Assembly (NCBI RefSeq): GCF_014637405.1 | Contig: NZ_BMEY01000014.1 | Coordinates: 35,340 to 99,339 of the forward strand | Direction of reading: 5' to 3' | DNA from: Ornithinibacillus halotolerans | Lineage (GTDB): Bacteria > Bacillota > Bacilli > Bacillales > Amphibacillaceae | DNA length: 64,000 nt | In this document: positions 27,065 through 36,671 of the stretch, piece by piece | Numbering within the stretch: position 1 is the first letter of the stretch | How the letters are laid out: every line of letters starts with the position of its first letter | Program-made: the position numbers and the translations under genes | The notes under the pieces: generated by a model | Seen by the model: the letters and a program-made list of their open reading frames with translations, nothing else | The model's database searches: none | Told to the model about the DNA's origin: nothing

Positions 27065-27245
27065 TGTGTAAAATAATACGGCAGCCTAAGTGAATCACCA
27101 CTTGGTTCATTTTGTTCCTCCATATGAGGTGTATCGTGTAACTCTCTGCTGCTGGAGCGATGGTACATGAAAACAAAATGGCCTTTGGAACGAATCACGG
27201 TTGATTTTATTTTATGCAAATAAAATAAAAGGAGGAAATGCAATT
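27065..27245 (+). promoter_or_regulatory. rpsD mRNA leader, probable S4 autoregulatory element
   Basis: About 180 bases between the rpsD promoter and start codon hold no gene on this strand. The segment contains complementary stretches (for example AAGTGAATCACCACTT and CTGCTGCTGGAGCG). In B. subtilis, ribosomal protein S4 represses its own gene through the rpsD leader. I infer the same here from position and length; I could not verify the fold. Confidence 0.5.
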
Positions 27246-27848
27246 ATGGCACGTTATACTGGTCCTGTATGGAAAAAATCACGTCGTCTTGGCATTTCAT
27301 TAACTGGAACTGGCAAAGAGCTAGATAAACGCCCTTATGCTCCTGGGCAACATGGAGCAAACCAACGCAGAAAGCTTTCTGAGTATGGTCTACAATTACA
27401 AGAAAAACAAAAACTACGCTTTATGTATGGATTGAACGAACGTCAATTCCGTACTCTATTTAATAAAGCTGGTAAAATGAAAGGTGTTCACGGTGAAAAC
27501 TTCATGGTACTTCTTGAAACTCGCCTTGATAACCTAGTTTATCGTTTAGGTCTTGCACGTACTCGCAGACAAGCACGTCAGCTTGTAAACCACGGTCACG
27601 TAACAGTTGATGGATCACGCGTTGATATTCCATCATTCTTAGTTAAACCTGGTCAAACAATTGGTCTTCGCGAAAAATCAAGAAACCTTGATATCGTGAA
27701 AGAAGCAATTGAAGTGAATAACTTCGTACCAGAATATTTAACATTTGATGCTGATAAATTAGAAGGTACATTCAACCGTTTACCAGAACGTTCTGAATTA
27801 CCATCTGAAATCACAGAACAGTTAATCGTTGAGTTCTACTCTCGTTAA
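27246..27848 (+). CDS. rpsD: 30S ribosomal protein S4
   Basis: 200 aa. The ATG at 27246 follows AAAAGGAGGAAATGC and gives the standard start [18 protein letters not shown]; a longer frame extends into the leader. The S4 RNA-binding domain is at about residues 90-155 ([18 protein letters not shown]). It binds 16S rRNA early in small-subunit assembly. This is the single-cysteine-free form common in Bacilli. Monocistronic with a strong terminator. Confidence 0.98.
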   Translation: MARYTGPVWKKSRRLGISLTGTGKELDKRPYAPGQHGANQRRKLSEYGLQLQEKQKLRFMYGLNERQFRTLFNKAGKMKGVHGENFMVLLETRLDNLVYRLGLARTRRQARQLVNHGHVTVDGSRVDIPSFLVKPGQTIGLREKSRNLDIVKEAIEVNNFVPEYLTFDADKLEGTFNRLPERSELPSEITEQLIVEFYSR

Positions 27849-27869
27849 GAGATTAATTCAACCTACACA

Positions 27870-27911
27870 AAACCCAAAAGCTATTGTTTACAATTGCTTT
27901 TGGGTTTTTTT
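27870..27911 (+). terminator. Terminator of rpsD
   Basis: AAACCCAAAAGC / GCTTTTGGGTTT stem followed by TTTTT. Confidence 0.9.
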
Positions 27912-28028
27912 ACGTACATTAAAAAACGAATACTTCTATTAATTCCTTAGAATGTACTTTCATACGAACATATTTTTTAAATTTTCTTGAATTTATATTA
28001 TAATTTTATATAGGAGGTGCGTACTACA

Positions 28029-28562
28029 ATGAAAAAACTAATTATTTTTTTAATTATAGTTGCAACTTTATCATTAGGTTATTTTGGATATCTTATTCTT
28101 TCTGATATGGAAAAAACAAATGAAAAGAGAATGACTGAATCTAATATTGAAGATATAAGAGATTCTACTGGTGGTGCTAAAACAGATGAAGAAATTGCGG
28201 CATTTAAGGAACAAGGGTTAAACCCATTTGGTCAACATACACCACAAGATAAACTTACAGATACCGACTATCAAGAGTACATCCATGGCATGAGCCACCA
28301 AAAAGTAAAAGCTGAACAAAAATGGGGATTCTACCAAATTAATGAGGAAAGAATTAATTGGTTACTAGAAGGACTTGATCTAGTAAAACTAAATCATGAG
28401 CATACGTATCGAACTATACTAGAAAAATGGGCAAAAGGAGATTTTTCAACAGCTGATGATGACCATAATGCAATATGGCAATTACAAGGTGGTACGATAG
28501 GAAGAGCAACAGGTATACTATCTCCAGAAGAAGAAAAAGCATATATAAGAAGTCAAAGATAA
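28029..28562 (+). CDS. Membrane-anchored DUF6241-like protein
   Basis: 177 aa from ATG 28029, behind AGGAGGTG; an in-frame GTG overlaps the ribosome binding site. An N-terminal signal anchor (about residues 1-22) precedes an extracellular hydrophilic domain with GLNPFGQHTPQDKLTD, YIHGMSHQKV and a C-terminal ILSPEEEKAYI. No cysteine follows the helix, so it is not a lipoprotein. I recognise the pattern from uncharacterised Bacillaceae proteins of the DUF6241 type. Function unknown. Monocistronic, convergent with tyrS. Confidence 0.75.
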   Translation: MKKLIIFLIIVATLSLGYFGYLILSDMEKTNEKRMTESNIEDIRDSTGGAKTDEEIAAFKEQGLNPFGQHTPQDKLTDTDYQEYIHGMSHQKVKAEQKWGFYQINEERINWLLEGLDLVKLNHEHTYRTILEKWAKGDFSTADDDHNAIWQLQGGTIGRATGILSPEEEKAYIRSQR

Positions 28563-28584
28563 TGTGCAACTATCTCCTATATAC

Positions 28585-28625
28585 AAAAGCTGCTCAGCGG
28601 AACCAACCCACTAAGCAGCTTTTTA
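28585..28625. terminator. Shared terminator for the DUF6241-like gene and tyrS
   Basis: AAAAGCTGCT / AGCAGCTTTT stem with T tracts in both directions, between convergent genes. Confidence 0.85.
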
Positions 28626-29897
28626 TTATTGATATCGAATTAAGAAGTACTTCTTCTTACCTCTTCTAATAATCGTAAATTTCCCTTCTATGCGATCTTC
28701 TTCCGACACTACATAACTTAAGTCTTGCTGCCTTTCACCATTAATATATACAGCACCATTAGTAATATCTTCTCTTGCTTGTCGTTTTGAAGAAGAAATT
28801 TTTGCATTTACTAGTAAATCAACTAGACCAATTTCTTCTTTATCTGCTTGAAATGATGGAACATCTTTGAAACCTTGTTCAATCTCACTAGCTGATAATG
28901 ATTTTAAATCCCCACTAAATAATGATGCAGAGATTTTTTGTGCTTGTTCCACCGCTTCTTGACTATGAACCATTCTTGTTACTTCTTCAGCAAGCCTTGT
29001 TTGTGCTGCGCGCTTCTCTGGATGATGTTCAACTTCTTTTTCTAATTCCAATAACTCTTCATCACTTAAGAATGTGAAGTAACGTAAGAATCTCATTACA
29101 TCACGGTCATCCGTATTAATCCAGAATTGATAGAATTCGTATGGACTTGTTTTATCTGCATCAAGCCATACTGCATTACCTGCGGACTTACCAAACTTCG
29201 TACCATCTGCCTTCGTAATTAGAGGAACCGTTAGGCCAAATACCTTGACCTCTTCCTCTTCATTTTCTCTCCCACGACGTATAAGTTCCATTCCGGCAGT
29301 AATATTCCCCCACTGGTCACTACCACCAATTTGAAGGGTACAATTTTCTTCTGCGTTAAGTTTTTGGAAATCTAATGATTGTAAAATCATGTAACTAAAT
29401 TCAGTGAAAGAAATACCTTGTTCGATTCGTGCTGATACGGACTCTTTTGCCAGCATGTAATTCACACCAAAATGCTTCCCTGTATCACGTAGAAAGTCAA
29501 TGATAGTCATTTTGCTTAGCCAGTCATAATTATTTCTTATTACTACTGGGTTTTCATCTTTATCTACTTCTAGAATCTTAGAAATTTGTCCTCTAAGACT
29601 ATCTGTAAATCCATGTACCACTTCTTCGGTATTTAATGATCGCTCTGTAGATCGGCCACTTGGATCACCAATCATCCCAGTTCCTCCACCTACTAAGGCA
29701 ATCGGTTTATGACCTGCTTTTTGGAATCGTTTTAACATCATCAATGGAACTAAATGACCGATATGCAAACTATCTGCCGTCGGATCAAACCCACAGTATA
29801 ATGTTACCTCATTTTCAGTCAAATGCTTTTCCAATCCTTCTCTATCTGTTACTTGATTTATTAATCCTCTTTTTTCTAAATCATCTAAAATATGCAT
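28626..29897 (-). CDS. tyrS: Tyrosyl-tRNA synthetase
   Basis: 423 aa from ATG 29897, behind GGAG. Class I signatures: HIGH in DSLHIGHLVPLM and KFGKS as the KMSKS loop. A C-terminal S4 domain (about 355-420) binds the tRNA anticodon arm. It charges tRNA-Tyr. Expression is controlled by the T-box leader upstream, which reads tyrosyl-tRNA charging. Length and motifs match TyrS1 of B. subtilis (422 aa). Confidence 0.97.
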   Translation of the reverse strand: MHILDDLEKRGLINQVTDREGLEKHLTENEVTLYCGFDPTADSLHIGHLVPLMMLKRFQKAGHKPIALVGGGTGMIGDPSGRSTERSLNTEEVVHGFTDSLRGQISKILEVDKDENPVVIRNNYDWLSKMTIIDFLRDTGKHFGVNYMLAKESVSARIEQGISFTEFSYMILQSLDFQKLNAEENCTLQIGGSDQWGNITAGMELIRRGRENEEEEVKVFGLTVPLITKADGTKFGKSAGNAVWLDADKTSPYEFYQFWINTDDRDVMRFLRYFTFLSDEELLELEKEVEHHPEKRAAQTRLAEEVTRMVHSQEAVEQAQKISASLFSGDLKSLSASEIEQGFKDVPSFQADKEEIGLVDLLVNAKISSSKRQAREDITNGAVYINGERQQDLSYVVSEEDRIEGKFTIIRRGKKKYFLIRYQ

Positions 29898-29926
29898 CAA
29901 TATCACACTCCTATTTATTTATGAAA

Positions 29927-30180
29927 AAACAAAAAAACCCATCCCTATATCAAAAAAGGGACGAGTTATAACACGCGGTACCACCCTTGTTGCAGATTTC
30001 TGCCACTTTGGGGTTGTTAACGATGACTTCACCGTCTTAATTTCACCATAAGGCTTATTAAGAATGCTCCAGAATCGTAATTCGTATGCAAATATATACT
30101 GGTTTACACCTACCACCAGCTCTCTTTAATAGGGATTTGCTATACTACTATTTCTTTCATAGCGAATTATTATATAATAT
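29927..30180 (-). promoter_or_regulatory. Tyr-specific T-box riboswitch in the tyrS leader
   Basis: On the minus strand the T-box sequence AAGGGTGGTACCGCG is at 29974-29988. The specifier codon TAC (Tyr) is at 30077-30079 within GAATTACGATTCTGG. A terminator hairpin, CGTCCC...GGGATGGG followed by seven T, is at 29927-29965. Uncharged tRNA-Tyr would favour the antiterminator and tyrS expression. This leader and its promoter fill most of the 398 bases between tyrS and the PBP gene. Confidence 0.95.
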
Positions 30181-30187
30181 TAGTACT

Positions 30188-30216
30188 ATCATATAAAATA
30201 TAATATAAAAATGCAA
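30188..30216 (-). promoter_or_regulatory. Promoter of the tyrS T-box transcript
   Basis: TTGCAT, a 17-base spacer and TATGAT on the minus strand, directly upstream of the T-box leader. Confidence 0.65.
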
Positions 30217-30295
30217 TTACTATACTAAAATTTCATATACCATCTTTAGTTTTGACTATGCTATAATTATTCTTGGAATAATAGGGGGTTTGATC

Positions 30296-33292
30296 GTGGA
30301 TTTTAAACAATTTATCCAAAATTCAGTCAAAAAGATACGAGATATCTGGAAAACTAATAAAATACAACGAGCATCACGAATTACATATGACGTCGTTTGG
30401 AATGTTATTTTATTCTTTATTGTAATTGGAATAATTGGGGCATTCTTTGGGGTTGGTGTAGGATTTGGATACTTCGCCTCCTTAGTCAAAGACGAACCAA
30501 TTAGACCATATGAAAGTATGGAAAAGGATATATACAACTATGAAGAAACATCCAAACTTTATTTTGCAGGAGATATTTATTTTGGTGACATTCAATCCGA
30601 TTTGCATCGTGAGGAAACCAAACTAGAAGATATCTCTGAAACTCTCATTGATGCAGTAATTGCGACTGAAGATGAATATTTCTTTGAACATAATGGAATC
30701 GTGCCAAAAGCAATTGTCCGTGCATTAGTTCAGGAATTTACTAATTCAGATATGAAGTCTGGTGGTAGTACATTAACTCAACAATTAATAAAAAATCAGA
30801 TTCTAACAAATGAAGTTTCTTTTGAACGTAAAGCAAAAGAGATGCTTCTTGCGATGCGTTTAGAGCAGTTTTTTAGTAAAGAACAAATACTAGAAGCTTA
30901 TTTAAATATTATTCCATACGGACGGGGAGCAAATGGAAGAAATATAGCAGGAGTTCAAACAGCAGCCAGGGAAATATTTGGAATAGATGCTGACGAAGTT
31001 AATCTTCCACAAGCTGCTTTTCTTGCCGGACTACCACAAAGTCCTTCTTATTACACGCCTTACAAAAGTGGCGGTGGTCTAAAAAGTAAAGAAGGTTTAG
31101 AACCTGGTATAACTCGAATGAAAGTAGTACTAAGCAGGATGTTTGAGCTAGAATACATTTCTGAAAGTGACTACCAAAAAGCTTTAAATTATGATATTGT
31201 TGCAGATTTTATCCCGGAATCTGAAAGTCCAATTGACAAATATCCATACTTAACTTATGAACTAGAAAAACGTGCTCGAGATATTATTATGTATATGTTA
31301 GCAGAAAAAGATGGGTATTCGAAAGAAGACTTACAAGCAGATGACAAATTATTTGGACAGTATTATATTCTTGCAGAGCGAGACTTACGTAGAAATGGCT
31401 ATAATATTCACTCTACTATCGATAAAGAGGTTTATGATGCCTTTCAAGAGGTAGCGAAAAATTACGAACAATATGGACCTGATTGGAAAGGTAGTATCAT
31501 TGATCCAGCTACTGGTGAAGAAGTTACACAGATGCGAGTAGAAGCTGCTGCATTTCTAGTGGAGAATCAAACTGGAAGGGTCATTAGTTTTCTTGGTGGT
31601 CGTGGACATACACCAGACAACCAAATCAATTATGCAACAGATACGAATAGACCAAATGGTAGTACTATGAAACCGTTATTAGCATACGCACCAGCAATGG
31701 AAAAAGGTGTCGTACAACCTGGTACACCTATTGCAGATGTGAAGCGAACATGGAGAGCTGGGGATGGTAGTAATTACGCTCCAATAAACTTTGATAATAG
31801 ATATCATGGAATTATGTCTGTACGTGACCATTTAACCGTTTCTTATAACATTCCTGCTGTAGATGTATATACACGGATAATGAATGATAATCCTGTTGAT
31901 CAATATCTCAAAAAGATGGGGATTACTACAGTAAGTGATGCTGAGTCAGGTAACCATTCACTTGCACTAGGAGGTACACACACAGGAATATCTATAGAAG
32001 AAAACACAAATGCATTTGTAACTTTTGCTAATGGTGGACAATTTGTAGATGCATACATGATTGAAAAAATCACGACACAAGATGGCGAGGTTATTTATGA
32101 ACATAAGAGTGAACCTGTTAATGTGTTCTCCCCTCAAACGAGCTATCTAACAACTGACATGCTAAGGGATGTCGTAACAAGTGGTACAGCAGCATTCTTA
32201 CGCTCACAGTTAACCCATCCAAATGTAGATTGGGCAGGTAAAACTGGTACATCACAGTATACACAAGATGTTCACTTTGTTGGTTATAATCCAAATGTAA
32301 CGATGGGTACATGGTTAGGTTATCGTATCCCTCAATCACTTAAATGTAGTTCATGTGCATTATATGAAGGAAATCGAAACTTAAAATTATGGGCTGAATT
32401 GATGAACGCTGCTACAGAAATTAGGCCTGACCTAATGGCACCGCAAGAGAGATTTAATGCGCCTGAAGGAATTGTAACACGTAGTATCTGTGCTACATCT
32501 GGCATGCTTCCTTCTGAATTATGTCAGCAAGCAGGACTCGTCTCAAGCGATATATATAATATTAATTTCGTGCCAACTGAAGTTGATGATAGTCTCATTC
32601 GAGGAGCTTATGTACTTGTTGATGGTAAAGCAGTTCTTGCTGGGCCGAATACACCTAAAGAATTCGTACAAGATGACGGCTTATCATTTAATCCCGAATG
32701 GTTAATACGTAATAACTATGACAAGTTAGAAGATTTAACACAACTATATCCTAGCCATCGAAGAGAAGCTTGGGAAAAAATTACGATTCCACATATCAGT
32801 GACCAAAGTACTTCTCAAGTAACAGATGATGGTAAAGCACCTGAAGCACCGACTTCATTAAAAAATAGTGGAAATAATCTATCGTGGAATGCTTCAGCAA
32901 GTAAAGATGTTGTCGGCTACCGAATCTATCGAGCAAATGAACCTGGCGCAGCATTTAAACTAATAGGAAACACAATAGAAAATTCGTTCACTTTATCTGC
33001 TAATAAAGGTGTATACCAGGTTAAAGCAGTAGATTACTTCGGTTTAGAATCTAATGCTTCCAAGGAAATTATCATTGGTGATTTTAAAGAAGAAAAACCT
33101 GATAAACCAGTTGATAAAAAAGAACCTGAAAAGCCTAACCGACCTAACGAACCAGAAGAACCTGATTCCGGAGAAGACGATACCGATTCAGGTGATAACA
33201 ACAATAATGGTAATGGAAATAACAACGGTAATAATGGTGGCAATAATGGCGGAAATGGCAATAATAACGACAATGGTTCTAGTAATAATTGA
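30296..33292 (+). CDS. Class A penicillin-binding protein (PBP1A family) with FnIII domain
   Basis: 998 aa. GTG 30296, with GGGGG 7 bases upstream, is preferred over a TTG two codons earlier. A membrane helix (about 33-58) precedes the GT51 glycosyltransferase (catalytic Glu in TEDEYFFEHNG, then GGSTLTQQL). The transpeptidase has STMK near residue 455, SYN, and KTGTS near 647. A fibronectin type III domain follows at about 847-930. The last roughly 65 residues are Lys/Glu/Pro-rich and then almost pure Asn and Gly. It polymerises and cross-links peptidoglycan outside the membrane. In B. subtilis acsA occupies this place beside tyrS. Confidence 0.95.
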   Translation: MDFKQFIQNSVKKIRDIWKTNKIQRASRITYDVVWNVILFFIVIGIIGAFFGVGVGFGYFASLVKDEPIRPYESMEKDIYNYEETSKLYFAGDIYFGDIQSDLHREETKLEDISETLIDAVIATEDEYFFEHNGIVPKAIVRALVQEFTNSDMKSGGSTLTQQLIKNQILTNEVSFERKAKEMLLAMRLEQFFSKEQILEAYLNIIPYGRGANGRNIAGVQTAAREIFGIDADEVNLPQAAFLAGLPQSPSYYTPYKSGGGLKSKEGLEPGITRMKVVLSRMFELEYISESDYQKALNYDIVADFIPESESPIDKYPYLTYELEKRARDIIMYMLAEKDGYSKEDLQADDKLFGQYYILAERDLRRNGYNIHSTIDKEVYDAFQEVAKNYEQYGPDWKGSIIDPATGEEVTQMRVEAAAFLVENQTGRVISFLGGRGHTPDNQINYATDTNRPNGSTMKPLLAYAPAMEKGVVQPGTPIADVKRTWRAGDGSNYAPINFDNRYHGIMSVRDHLTVSYNIPAVDVYTRIMNDNPVDQYLKKMGITTVSDAESGNHSLALGGTHTGISIEENTNAFVTFANGGQFVDAYMIEKITTQDGEVIYEHKSEPVNVFSPQTSYLTTDMLRDVVTSGTAAFLRSQLTHPNVDWAGKTGTSQYTQDVHFVGYNPNVTMGTWLGYRIPQSLKCSSCALYEGNRNLKLWAELMNAATEIRPDLMAPQERFNAPEGIVTRSICATSGMLPSELCQQAGLVSSDIYNINFVPTEVDDSLIRGAYVLVDGKAVLAGPNTPKEFVQDDGLSFNPEWLIRNNYDKLEDLTQLYPSHRREAWEKITIPHISDQSTSQVTDDGKAPEAPTSLKNSGNNLSWNASASKDVVGYRIYRANEPGAAFKLIGNTIENSFTLSANKGVYQVKAVDYFGLESNASKEIIIGDFKEEKPDKPVDKKEPEKPNRPNEPEEPDSGEDDTDSGDNNNNGNGNNNGNNGGNNGGNGNNNDNGSSNN

Positions 33293-33298
33293 TATGTA

Positions 33299-33330
33299 AA
33301 GAAGAAGGAAGTCTTCCTTCTTCTTTTTTT
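33299..33330 (+). terminator. Terminator of the PBP gene
   Basis: A perfect AAGAAGGAAG / CTTCCTTCTT stem followed by seven T. Confidence 0.9.
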
Positions 33331-33408
33331 ATCTAGAAAAGACTAAAAATTAATACGATTATCTTGTATAATGGAGTTAACTGAAAATTTGAGTGGTGAC
33401 TAAATAAA

Positions 33409-34062
33409 ATGGAGCATATCAAAACATACAATAGACAACAACATCAAGTAGATCATAATCCGATTATAATTGAAGGTCCTATTCCCTCTTCCACACTAAA
33501 AGGATACTCCTTCCATGAAGGATTAAACGCATTTCGACCTGCTACAAAACAATTCCAAGCACTTCTGGAAATTGCTGATTTACCAGAGGGTCGTATAATT
33601 ATTGCTAGAGAAAGGGAAACCATTATTGGTTATGTGACGTATTTACATCCTGACCCACTAGAAAGATGGTCTACATTCCAAATGCAGAACTTAATTGAGC
33701 TTGGTGCAATAGAAGTTGCTCCTGATTATCGTAGTCGTCAAATTGCCTCTAATCTAATCAGACTTTCCATGATGGACCCTTTCATGGAAAACTATATTAT
33801 TATTTCCACCGAATATTATTGGCACTGGGACTTAAAAGGGACTGGATTAAATATTTGGGAATACCGAAAAGCAATGGAAAAGATGATGGCTACCGGTGGA
33901 TTATTACCTGCACCAACAGATGATCCTGAAATAAATTCACACCCAGCAAATTGCTTAATGGTTCGAATTGGCTCCAATGTTGATGATAATTCAATTAAGC
34001 GATTTGAAAAATTAAGGTTCTTACGAAGATATCAAAATCGTAGTTTTAGGGAGGGACTGTAA
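33409..34062 (+). CDS. acuA: Protein acetyltransferase AcuA
   Basis: 217 aa, GNAT fold, with the acetyl-CoA-binding segment VAPDYRSRQIASNLIRL. In B. subtilis AcuA acetylates and inactivates acetyl-CoA synthetase AcsA; AcuC reverses this. Its stop overlaps the acuB start. The target gene acsA, divergent from acuA in B. subtilis, is not adjacent here and must lie elsewhere if present. Confidence 0.94.
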   Translation: MEHIKTYNRQQHQVDHNPIIIEGPIPSSTLKGYSFHEGLNAFRPATKQFQALLEIADLPEGRIIIARERETIIGYVTYLHPDPLERWSTFQMQNLIELGAIEVAPDYRSRQIASNLIRLSMMDPFMENYIIISTEYYWHWDLKGTGLNIWEYRKAMEKMMATGGLLPAPTDDPEINSHPANCLMVRIGSNVDDNSIKRFEKLRFLRRYQNRSFREGL

Positions 34063-34712
34063 TGCATGTTGAAGAAATTATGAATAGAAATGTAATAACT
34101 TTACAACCAAATGATACGATTAGTAAAGCACACCAAGTGTTAGTTGAAAATAAAATTAGACATATACCAATTGTAGATGATGATTTTTTTGTTGTTGGAA
34201 TTGTGTCCGATCGGGATGTTCGTGATGCTCTGCCATCCAAATTATCAAATGAGAAAACAACTAACATATTAGACAGAGAAATTGCTACTATCATGAGTTC
34301 CCCAGTATTAACTGCCCATCCTTTAGATTTTGTAGAGGAAGTTGCTAGAATATTTTATGATCAAGAAATTGCTTGTCTGCCAGTAATAAGTAATGAAAAA
34401 TTAGTAGGTGTAATTACTGAGAAAGATTTACTATATACGTTAATTCAACTAACTGGTACACATGTACAAGGTTCACATATTGAAGTGAAAGTTCCACATA
34501 AACCAGGAATTTTACCAGAAGTTGCATCTGTATTTGGAAAACGTAAAGTTAATATTTCTTCTGTATTAGTTTATCCCTACAGAAATGATCCACAATATAA
34601 GATATTAGTTTTCCGTGCTCAAACAATGAATCCGCTACCAATTATACGTGACTTAAGAGAAGCAGGATATGAATTAATGTGGCCAAATAATATACCGGAG
34701 CCTAGAGTATGA
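34062..34712 (+). CDS. acuB: AcuB, tandem CBS plus ACT domain protein
   Basis: 216 aa. Two CBS domains (about 1-60 and 78-130; VEEIMNRNVITLQPNDTISK is the first) are followed by an ACT-like domain (about 140-210). CBS pairs usually sense adenine nucleotides. The gene is translationally coupled on both sides, overlapping acuA by one base and acuC by four. Its biochemical role in the acu operon is not settled. Confidence 0.93.
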   Translation: MHVEEIMNRNVITLQPNDTISKAHQVLVENKIRHIPIVDDDFFVVGIVSDRDVRDALPSKLSNEKTTNILDREIATIMSSPVLTAHPLDFVEEVARIFYDQEIACLPVISNEKLVGVITEKDLLYTLIQLTGTHVQGSHIEVKVPHKPGILPEVASVFGKRKVNISSVLVYPYRNDPQYKILVFRAQTMNPLPIIRDLREAGYELMWPNNIPEPRV

Positions 34713-35863
34713 ATAAAAGCATTAAATTCGTGTATGATACGTCGCTATTGAATTACCATTTTCATAATAATCATCCATTTAATCAATTACGTGTATTATT
34801 GACAAAGGAACTACTAGAAGATTCTGGTCAACTATCACAAGAGCAAATCATTTCACCCAGAATAGCAACTGACGAAGAAATAGCCTTAGTTCATGACCCA
34901 ATCTATATTCATACGGTTAAATCTGCTGAAACGCTCAATCGGGAACATTTATTATCGTATGGTATCGGTACGGAAGATACACCAGTTTTTTCAAATATGC
35001 ACGAGGCAGCAGCAAAAATAGTAGGTGCTACGTTATCTGCTGTTGATGCTGTTTTACAAAACAATGCCGATCACGCAGTTAACTTTGCTGGTGGATTACA
35101 TCATGGATTTAAAAATCGAGCATCTGGTTTTTGTATATATAACGATGCTGCAATTGCTATCAAATATATTAGAGAGAAATATAATTTAAAAGTATTATAT
35201 ATTGATACAGACGCACATCATGGTGACGGTGTTCAAGAAGCTTTTTACAGTGATCCAAATGTATGTACCTTCTCCATTCACGAAACTGGTAGATATCTTT
35301 TTCCAGGTACAGGAAATACAAATGAACGAGGCATTAAGGAAGGACACGGATATAGTTTCAATTTACCTATTGATGCCTTCACACAAGATGAATCTTTTAT
35401 TGATATTTATGAAACCGCTTTACGAGAAATAGCTGATTATTTTAAACCAGATATAATTATTACACAGAATGGTGCAGATGCACATTTCTATGATCCATTA
35501 ACGCATTTATGTGGCTCCATGAAAATCTATGAAAAAATACCTAAAGTTGCATTAGAAATTAGTAAAAAATATTGCAATAATAAATGGATAGCACTTGGTG
35601 GCGGAGGGTATGATATTTGGCGAGTAGTGCCACGAGCTTGGGCACAAGTATGGAATGTGATGAAAGATGAACAACCGATGAAAGGGTCTTTACCAACTAC
35701 TTGGCTCAATAAGTGGGAGAGCAAAGCTACTTCCCCTCTTCCAGTTACATGGCATGATAAGTTAGAAGAGATTCCTACAATCCCTCGTAAAAAAGAAATA
35801 GAAGAAAAAAATAAATACGCACTAGAAAATCTATTAAAATATACAAAAGTAAAAAGGAGTTGA
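34709..35863 (+). CDS. acuC: AcuC, histone-deacetylase-family protein deacetylase
   Basis: 384 aa. The zinc and catalytic residues of class I/II deacetylases are visible in GGLHHGFKNR and DTDAHHGDGVQ, with the Asp ligand further on near TQNGADAH. It removes acetyl groups from AcsA without NAD. Last gene of acuABC, convergent with motS. Confidence 0.95.
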   Translation: MNKSIKFVYDTSLLNYHFHNNHPFNQLRVLLTKELLEDSGQLSQEQIISPRIATDEEIALVHDPIYIHTVKSAETLNREHLLSYGIGTEDTPVFSNMHEAAAKIVGATLSAVDAVLQNNADHAVNFAGGLHHGFKNRASGFCIYNDAAIAIKYIREKYNLKVLYIDTDAHHGDGVQEAFYSDPNVCTFSIHETGRYLFPGTGNTNERGIKEGHGYSFNLPIDAFTQDESFIDIYETALREIADYFKPDIIITQNGADAHFYDPLTHLCGSMKIYEKIPKVALEISKKYCNNKWIALGGGGYDIWRVVPRAWAQVWNVMKDEQPMKGSLPTTWLNKWESKATSPLPVTWHDKLEEIPTIPRKKEIEEKNKYALENLLKYTKVKRS

Positions 35864-35880
35864 GAAATCAACTCCTTTTT
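35851..35880. terminator. Bidirectional terminator between acuC and motS
   Basis: AAAAAGGAGTTGA / TCAACTCCTTTTT perfect stem with a short GAAA loop, between convergent genes. Confidence 0.9.
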
Positions 35881-35882
35881 AT

Positions 35883-36671
35883 TCATTCCTTATTTGTATC
35901 TAATATAACAATTTCTACTCTTCTGTTCTTGCTTCGATTAGTTGCATTATTATTTTTGACGATTGGTCTTGTATCACTATAACCAGCAATTGAAAAGCGT
36001 TCTTCCCCTATGTTATTCTCTTCTATTAAGTACCTGACAACACTACTTGCCCTGGCACCAGATAATTCCCAATTCGATGGATATCTATAACTAGACATCG
36101 GCACATCATCCGTGTGTCCTTCCACTTTTACATGATTATCAATTTGAGAGAGTAAATTTCCTACCTTTGTTAAAAATGGTAGGGCTGACGATAGGATTTC
36201 TGCTTCTCCTGGATTAAATAGTATACTATCTTGTAAAACTAATACAACACCTCTTTCCGACCTACTAGCTGATACAACTTTATTTAATTCATTGGCATCT
36301 AAGTAGTTCTCAACTTCAGCCATTAAATTATCTAATGTATCATTTTGTTGCTCTTGTTGGTCGCTAGCTGTATCAGTCTCATCATCTTCTTCTTTTTCTA
36401 CTGGAAGCTCTATATCATTAGAAGTCTTCTCTCCTCCCTCAAGACTCCTACTATCAGAAGGGTTATCTAATGGGACAGCAGATGGAAAGAAATCAAATAT
36501 CATTCTATTTTGGAATGATTCCGCAATTGCTTCAAATTTATTAATATCGATTTGAGACATAGAGAATAGTAATATGAAAAAAACTAGAATTAATGTGACC
36601 ATATCGGAGAAAGTTACCATCCATTTTGGTGCACCCTGATCAACCTTTTTTCTTCCTTCTCTACGCTTCAT
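35883..36671 (-). CDS. motS: Flagellar stator protein MotS (MotB family)
   Basis: 262 aa. One membrane helix (about 20-40) carries the ion-binding Asp in TFSDMVTLILVFF. An acidic linker (about 65-115) precedes the OmpA-type peptidoglycan-binding domain (VEGHTDDVPM, NWELSGARASSVVRYL, NRRVEIVI). With MotP it forms the Na+-driven stator. The gene overlaps motP by 11 bases. Its place directly after ccpA identifies it as the ytxE/motS type rather than MotB. Confidence 0.93.
   Translation of the reverse strand: MKRREGRKKVDQGAPKWMVTFSDMVTLILVFFILLFSMSQIDINKFEAIAESFQNRMIFDFFPSAVPLDNPSDSRSLEGGEKTSNDIELPVEKEEDDETDTASDQQEQQNDTLDNLMAEVENYLDANELNKVVSASRSERGVVLVLQDSILFNPGEAEILSSALPFLTKVGNLLSQIDNHVKVEGHTDDVPMSSYRYPSNWELSGARASSVVRYLIEENNIGEERFSIAGYSDTRPIVKNNNATNRSKNRRVEIVILDTNKE

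Noticed and set aside
26914..27243. 109-aa frame on the minus strand
   Set aside because: Runs through the rpsD promoter and leader and has no ribosome binding site.
29919..30116. 65-aa frame on the minus strand upstream of tyrS
   Set aside because: The region is the T-box riboswitch; the frame is fortuitous.
33034..33273. Leu/Pro-rich 79-aa frame antisense to the PBP tail
   Set aside because: Complement of the Asn/Gly low-complexity tract, not a membrane peptide gene.
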